Of a stretch of DNA of 64,000 nt, positions 59,436-64,000 are shown piece after piece; within the stretch, counting starts at the first letter, position 1; every line of letters starts with the position of its first letter. The DNA is taken from the NCBI GenBank assembly GCA_021018815.1, contig JAITYX010000033.1, positions 6,185,001 through 6,249,000 of the forward strand, given 5' to 3'. A model generated the notes under the pieces. That model did not search any database. It was not told the origin of the DNA and saw nothing but the letters and a program-made list of their open reading frames with translations. A program made the position numbers and the translations under genes. The stretch comes from Talinum fruticosum. Taxonomy: Eukaryota > Streptophyta > Magnoliopsida > Caryophyllales > Talinaceae.

Positions 59436-61857
59436 CGTAACGCCCCGAGTTACCATTACATAATAATTCCCTAATCCGAGAATATAAGGTAAGGTTGCAG
59501 TGGAAGTTAACGATCGAAGGCGTTACCGCCGCCCTAACAAAAGGACAAGGCCGAATTAAAATACCATAATAAACGAGTGTCTAGTGGTCATGCCTCGCCT
59601 ACGTCTCGGGGTGTCATCCCGACTACTTAAGTAACCAATCCCAAGCACGGTTCTGCTACCTATTTACAAATGTTAGTGACCATTACAACGATCCGCAATA
59701 GGAAATGCGCAATACTTAATTACAACCCGAAGTCAAACCCAAAATTAGCATGGACGAGAATCACTGTGAGCATCTAATCCAGATGCAGAACAATGATAAT
59801 GGAATATCCAGCTAAGTCCTGCTCCCGTCAGGCTTCTTATGCAATGGGCTGTTCACTCGATGCTTTCCCCAAAAACAAAACATCAAAATAATTCGAAGAA
59901 TGAGTCGAAACTCAGCACGAACATTCCTGCACGATTAAATAATTTTGAAACACATTGATTGAGCGCGCGCATTTCAATTCATTTTAGTTTGAAATCAAGG
60001 GAGATAATATAATTAAAACTTGCTTGCTGGTTATTATCCGAAAGTGGAACCCCTTGATAATTGATACGATCTTAGTAAGGTGCACACCTCCTGGCCGACC
60101 GAGAACCCGAGTTTAAGCCGCTCGAGTTGGGCATAAGCCTTGATTATTGATAATTGATGGGCATAAGCCCCGATAATTGATAATTAGGCGGGGACCACTT
60201 GATTAGGTGGCAAAACTTAATTTGCAAATGATTCATTATTAATTATATATATGAAAAATGTTCGGATTCGATGAAACATGTGAGTTTTCGAAAGGTACGA
60301 GCACCGAGCGTACTCGAACCGAGGATGTTTGCTTTCTCCCCTTTTATGAAAATTTAAGTTACTAGCTTTCCAAGCAACCGAAGTGGCCTTAGTTCTGTTT
60401 CAAATAGATTGCCCTTGTTAATAATGTTTTTCTTGAGTTTTAACACTTGAATTCGTATAATCGCTGGTAATTTGATTTATTTTCTTTATTTGTTAAGTAA
60501 TCGATTAAACTAAGATTTTTGTTACTCAACTTCCTTGCGCTAATTCTGTTAGATCTTAATTGAGCATGTACTCGTTAAAGTAGTCGACTAGATCCAAGCA
60601 AAGATATTCCCACGATGTAATGCATTACGGACTCAAATCAAGAGAATGAAAACCCACATATACATGTATATATGTACTTATGCATGTGTACAAGTACCTA
60701 AACACTTCGTAGTTAATATTGTTATTATTATCATTATCATTGTTATTGTTATTATTAGATGCGACTAATTTGATTAATTTGCCAAGCCCAACTTATCTTT
60801 CGATCCTTATTCCTCAATCTACCAATGCCTTTCCACAGGGAGGCTTCACAATTAACCAAATTGCTTAAAATTCATACATATACCAATTTAAGGTCATAGG
60901 CATTACTTTCACCACAAAATTCACATTCGCAATCACAATTAAGCATGCTTAATATTTGAACTATTTTCTCAACCTCTACAATTACACATTAGCCGGTTCA
61001 ACTTATGCATATACTCGCCCTACATTTGCTCAATATAGTCATTCCCCAAAATCTCAAAATCCATCGAGTTACTCAATTACATAACCAAACATCCCTAATT
61101 TCGTTCTCTACATTATAATTCCCTAAAAGAAATTACCTCTATAGACAATCAATCCATCCACTGCCATACCTAAGTCATTCATACCAGTTTGAATATTCTC
61201 AATCAATTTTTAAATTCACTTCACAAATATATTTCTAGATTATATACTTCAATTTACCATTACAATTGCTTAAACAAATAAGGAATTTGATAACTTAGGG
61301 TTTAACGTTAACCTTCAAATTCGGAGAGGAGAAGTTAAGGAGGACGAGCGAGAGGGTGGCGGTGGACGGCGCCGCACCGGAAACCACCCGGCGAGGCGGC
61401 GACAAGCTCCGGCGGCGCTGCGGCTGGGGTTGGCCGCCAAGCGAGCCGCGGCAGAGGAGTCCCTCGGCGCCTAGCGGGAGGAAGGGAGAGGCAGCGAGAG
61501 CGCGAGAGAGGGAGGAAGCGAGACAGGGAGAGACGAGAGGCGGCCGGCGCTGGTCTCCGCCGGCGTCGGCTGCACCGGTGGCCGGAGAAGGCGCCCACGG
61601 GGAAGAAGCAGGGGAGGACAGGGAGGAGCGAGAGGAAGCGAGGGAGGACGGGAGGAGGGGAGGCAGTGAGGCAATTGAATTGAACTTGCCCGATTATTTT
61701 GGTTTTAACCGCCTCACTTTTTCTTTTTCTTTTTCTACTTAATTCCGGATAAATCAGTATCCGGATTTTTCTTTTAAAAAATCTGGTTAATTTATTTCAT
61801 TTTCATTTTTTCTTTTCTACATTTATTTTTATGTATTTATTTAGTTACTTATTTATT

Positions 61858-61895
<38 letters not shown>

Positions 61896-62106
61896 TTTTT
61901 AATTTTATTTTAATAATGGTGTTCACAAATTATAACCTTATTATGAGATTTTTATTAGGCCATTTCGTCGCCTTAACCGCATAACGCATGTATAAAAATA
62001 ATTTAAATATAAAATATCGAATTGAAGTGCACGCGCTCAATCATATAAATCTTGTAATTAATGAATGAATTGAGTAAACAATGTGGTTTAGGGTCAAGTT
62101 GTTACA
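59436..62106 (-). repeat. 5' LTR of chromovirus
   Basis: On the plus strand it begins CGTAACGCCCC (TG expected) and ends GTTGTTACA. It is close to identical to 50219-52945 apart from small indels, many at ctg/ctcg, and a 58-base deletion near 60812 joining tattcct to caatctacc. The purine-rich CpG stretch is at 61330-61680. Confidence 0.93.
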
Positions 62107-63310
62107 GACCTCGGCGGTTGACAAAGCTACTGAGTTTTCCTTTTTGAGTCCCAAGATATTAAGGATTGACCCAAAAATTGGCAAGCTCTCGAGGTGCTCT
62201 TTCTATCAACTTTGTATCCAGCATAATCAACATTTGAGTATCCGGTGCGGGTCGGTTCCGAGTCTCCGGAGTACTATAGACCTAAATTCCGAGTCCTCGT
62301 AAGATATCTCGAATATTCTCTTCACCGCAGTGAGATGTGATTCTTTTGGATTACCTTGGAATCTTGCGCATAAGCGGACATTAAACATTATATCTGGCCT
62401 ACTGGAAGTAAGATATAGCAAAGATCCAATCATACCTCGATAGAGCTTCGATCTATTGCTTTACCTTTTTCATCCGAGTCCTATTTTATGCTATCGCTCA
62501 TAGGTGTTCGCTGCATGCTTCGCATCTTGAAGTTTACTTTTTCAGCGAGCTCCTTGGTGTACTTTGATTGATGGACATAGATTCCATCTTTGTCTTGCTT
62601 GATTTGTAGACCAAGGAAGAAATTGAGTTCTCCCATCATACTCATTTGAAATTCTGTCTCATTAACTCGGAAAAATCTCGACACGTGAATTTCATTACTA
62701 GCTCCAAATATTATGTCATCAACATATATCCGAGCGATAAGGAAGTCTTTCCCCTTGGTTTTTATAAACACAGTCTTGTCAATCTGACCTCTTCTAAAAT
62801 CATTTTGAACTAAGAAATTGCTCGAGTCTTTCATACCAAGCTCTGGGAGCTTATTTAATACCATAAAGAGCTTTTGAAGTTTGAAAACATGATTTGGAAA
62901 TTCTAAGTTTTCAAATCCGGAGGGTCTGCTCAACATAGACTTCCTCTTTGATAAAGCCATTAAGAAAACGCACTTAACATCCATTTGATATAACTTGATA
63001 TTCATGCTAGATGCAAATGCCAACAGGATTCTAATTGCTTTAATTCTAGCAACAGTGCGAAGGTTTCCCCATAATTAATCCCTTCTTCCTGATTGTATCC
63101 TTGAGCCACAAGTCTAGCCTTGTTTCGACTACCAACCCACCTTCATCCAGTTTGTTCTTAAAAACCCATTTGGTTCCTTTGACTGGGTGGTGAGAAGGTC
63201 GTTTGGTCGAGTCCGGACTTGGTTTCTTTTAAATTGATTGAGTTCCTCTTGTATGGCCTCTACACATTCGGGTTCATTCAGGGCCCCTAGTGCATTTTTG
63301 GTTCGGTTAA
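62107..63310 (-). pseudogene. SIRE-like RT and RNase H, second element
   Basis: This is the continuation of 49891-50218 across the chromovirus. RNase H connection: MIGSLLYLTSSRPDIMFNV near 62380-62433. RT at 62481-63023: MDVKCVFLMALSK, FPNHVFKLQKL, a catalytic IYVDDIIFGASNE near 62700, MSMMGELNFFLGLQIKQD and HQSKYTKEL. The N-terminal part at 63129-63416 has a VEAIQEELNQFKRNQV stretch. Frame breaks include ctcgag at 62821, where an RLSNF reading needs ctgag, and a one-base excess at 62922, the same place as in the first copy. Confidence 0.85.
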
Positions 63311-63458
63311 TGAAATAAATGCAGTGAATGCACATAGATTCTCGAAGAGAGGAACGAGTTCTTACCCCACTTGTTGATATCGGATAATATGTTTTCCAGT
63401 GGATGACTGGAAGCATACTTAAATGCTCAACCTGTTCTCCGATTCACTAGATCCGTAG

Positions 63459-64000
63459 GCTGAATTGGTTGATCTTTAGAGATATGTTCCGAGTGAACTT
63501 GTTCAACAGTTTGTCCAATCATCATTCCGAGCGGGTTCTTGAGTTGTCTCATTCTAAGTCACTTCGTTCGAGTGACTTCATTCCGAGCTAGTTGGGTTTG
63601 ATTCTTGATAGGCTCATTTTCATCATAATCAACATTTCTGCTGAGCTTTAGGTCTAAAAATGATGATTCACTTGGCTTTTCCTGTTCAATCTCATCAAAC
63701 ACAACGTGGATGCTTTCTTCCACTTTGTTAGTTCTTTTATTGAAAATGCGATAAGCTTTGCTATGAGAAGAATAACCCAGAAAAATACCTTCATCTCGAC
63801 CGAGCATCAAACTTGGTCGAGTGATCCTTACCATTGTTGTGAACAAAACACTTACATCCAAAGGGTTTGAAGTATGAGATATTGGGTTTCTTCCCTTTGT
63901 AGAGCTCATATGGTGTTTTCTTCAGGATGGGTCCGATGAGGCATCTATTCAAGGTGTAGTTTGCGGTGTTTATCGCTTTAGCCTAGAAATAGTAGGGTAG
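63459..64000 (-). pseudogene. SIRE-like integrase C-terminal region, cut by window edge
   Basis: It carries GRDEGIFLGYSSHSKAYRIFNKRTNKVEESIHVVFDE at 63700-63810, as in 35180-35310 of the first copy, and the Lys/Asp-rich linker SRNVDYDENEPIKN. The integrase core is expected just beyond 64000; the window ends within the NTANYTL region. Confidence 0.85.

Larger units (their letters stand above)
50219..62106 (-). mobile_element. Tekay-like chromovirus (Ty3/gypsy), 11.9 kb
   Basis: LTRs at both ends (2,727 and 2,671 bases) are nearly identical. The internal region carries a primer site, leader with an extra ORF, gag, protease, RT, RNase H, integrase, chromodomain-like tail and polypurine tract, all on the minus strand. 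Gypsy order with integrase after RNase H and the LRNKNIPLVKVLW...EATWEAEEDM tail fit the Tekay/Del chromovirus lineage. It lies in the RNase H of a SIRE-like element. Flanks read gcctc on the left and gacctc on the right, an imperfect copy of a 5-bp target duplication. Confidence 0.88.
46091..64000 (-). mobile_element. Second SIRE-like element, interrupted and cut by window edge
   Basis: It is the same family and orientation as 29116-39698: 3' LTR (46091-47237), extra ORF (47620-49234), RNase H (49891-50218 and 62107 on), RT (62227-63300) and integrase C-terminal region (63459-64000). It is split within RNase H by the chromovirus at 50219-62106. The gag side and the 5' LTR lie beyond the right edge. 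It is more diverged from the first copy than that element's LTRs are from each other, and it hosts another insertion, so it is older. Confidence 0.88.

Overview
This is a stretch of a flowering-plant nuclear genome made almost entirely of nested and broken transposable elements. The evidence is plant-type LTR retrotransposons (SIRE/Maximus-like Ty1/copia, Tat-like and Tekay-like Ty3/gypsy), En/Spm (CACTA) DNA-transposon remains, tRNA-Met-like primer sites, long AT-rich spacers and ATT/TA microsatellites. I see no bacterial operon, no CRISPR array, no tRNA or rRNA gene and no convincing host gene. The species cannot be named from this window.

Layout. 1-4389: 5' end of a minus-strand Ty3/gypsy element (leader plus a 3.2-kb LTR) running off the left edge. 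4390-8250: copia gag debris and a gag-only SIRE-like element on the plus strand. 8251-10550: unassigned spacer with a Tat LTR scrap. 10551-24114: a minus-strand En/Spm transposase pseudogene in three pieces (23445-24114, 14867-15076, 10551-12145), split by a small CACTA element with a long internal hairpin (12146-14866) and by a Tat-like element without pol (15077-23439, 5-bp target duplication acatc). 24115-29115 and 39699-40105: a minus-strand Tat element (3' LTR, RT/RNase H, protease) split by a complete 10.6-kb SIRE-like copia element (29116-39698) with gag, pol and an extra env-position ORF. 40106-42862: short tandem repeats, ATT microsatellites and AT-rich spacer. 42863-45985: a solo LTR with perfect target duplications. 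46091-64000: a second SIRE-like element of the same family, broken inside RNase H by an 11.9-kb Tekay-like chromovirus (50219-62106) with gag-pol, a chromodomain-like tail and an extra ORF in its leader; the copia element runs off the right edge.

Functionally the parts work only as retroelement cassettes: LTR promoter, primer site, Gag, protease, integrase/RT/RNase H in copia or gypsy order, polypurine tract, second LTR. Every polyprotein is broken by frameshifts. Many of these breaks fall at one recurrent change (CTG reading CTCG, GCTG reading GTCTG) that also distinguishes otherwise near-identical LTR pairs, so some may be consensus-sequence errors and not true decay. That is the most consequential observation for anyone using this sequence. 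The best candidates for new biology are the extra SIRE ORF, the 600-bp hairpin inside the CACTA element and the extra leader ORF of the chromovirus.
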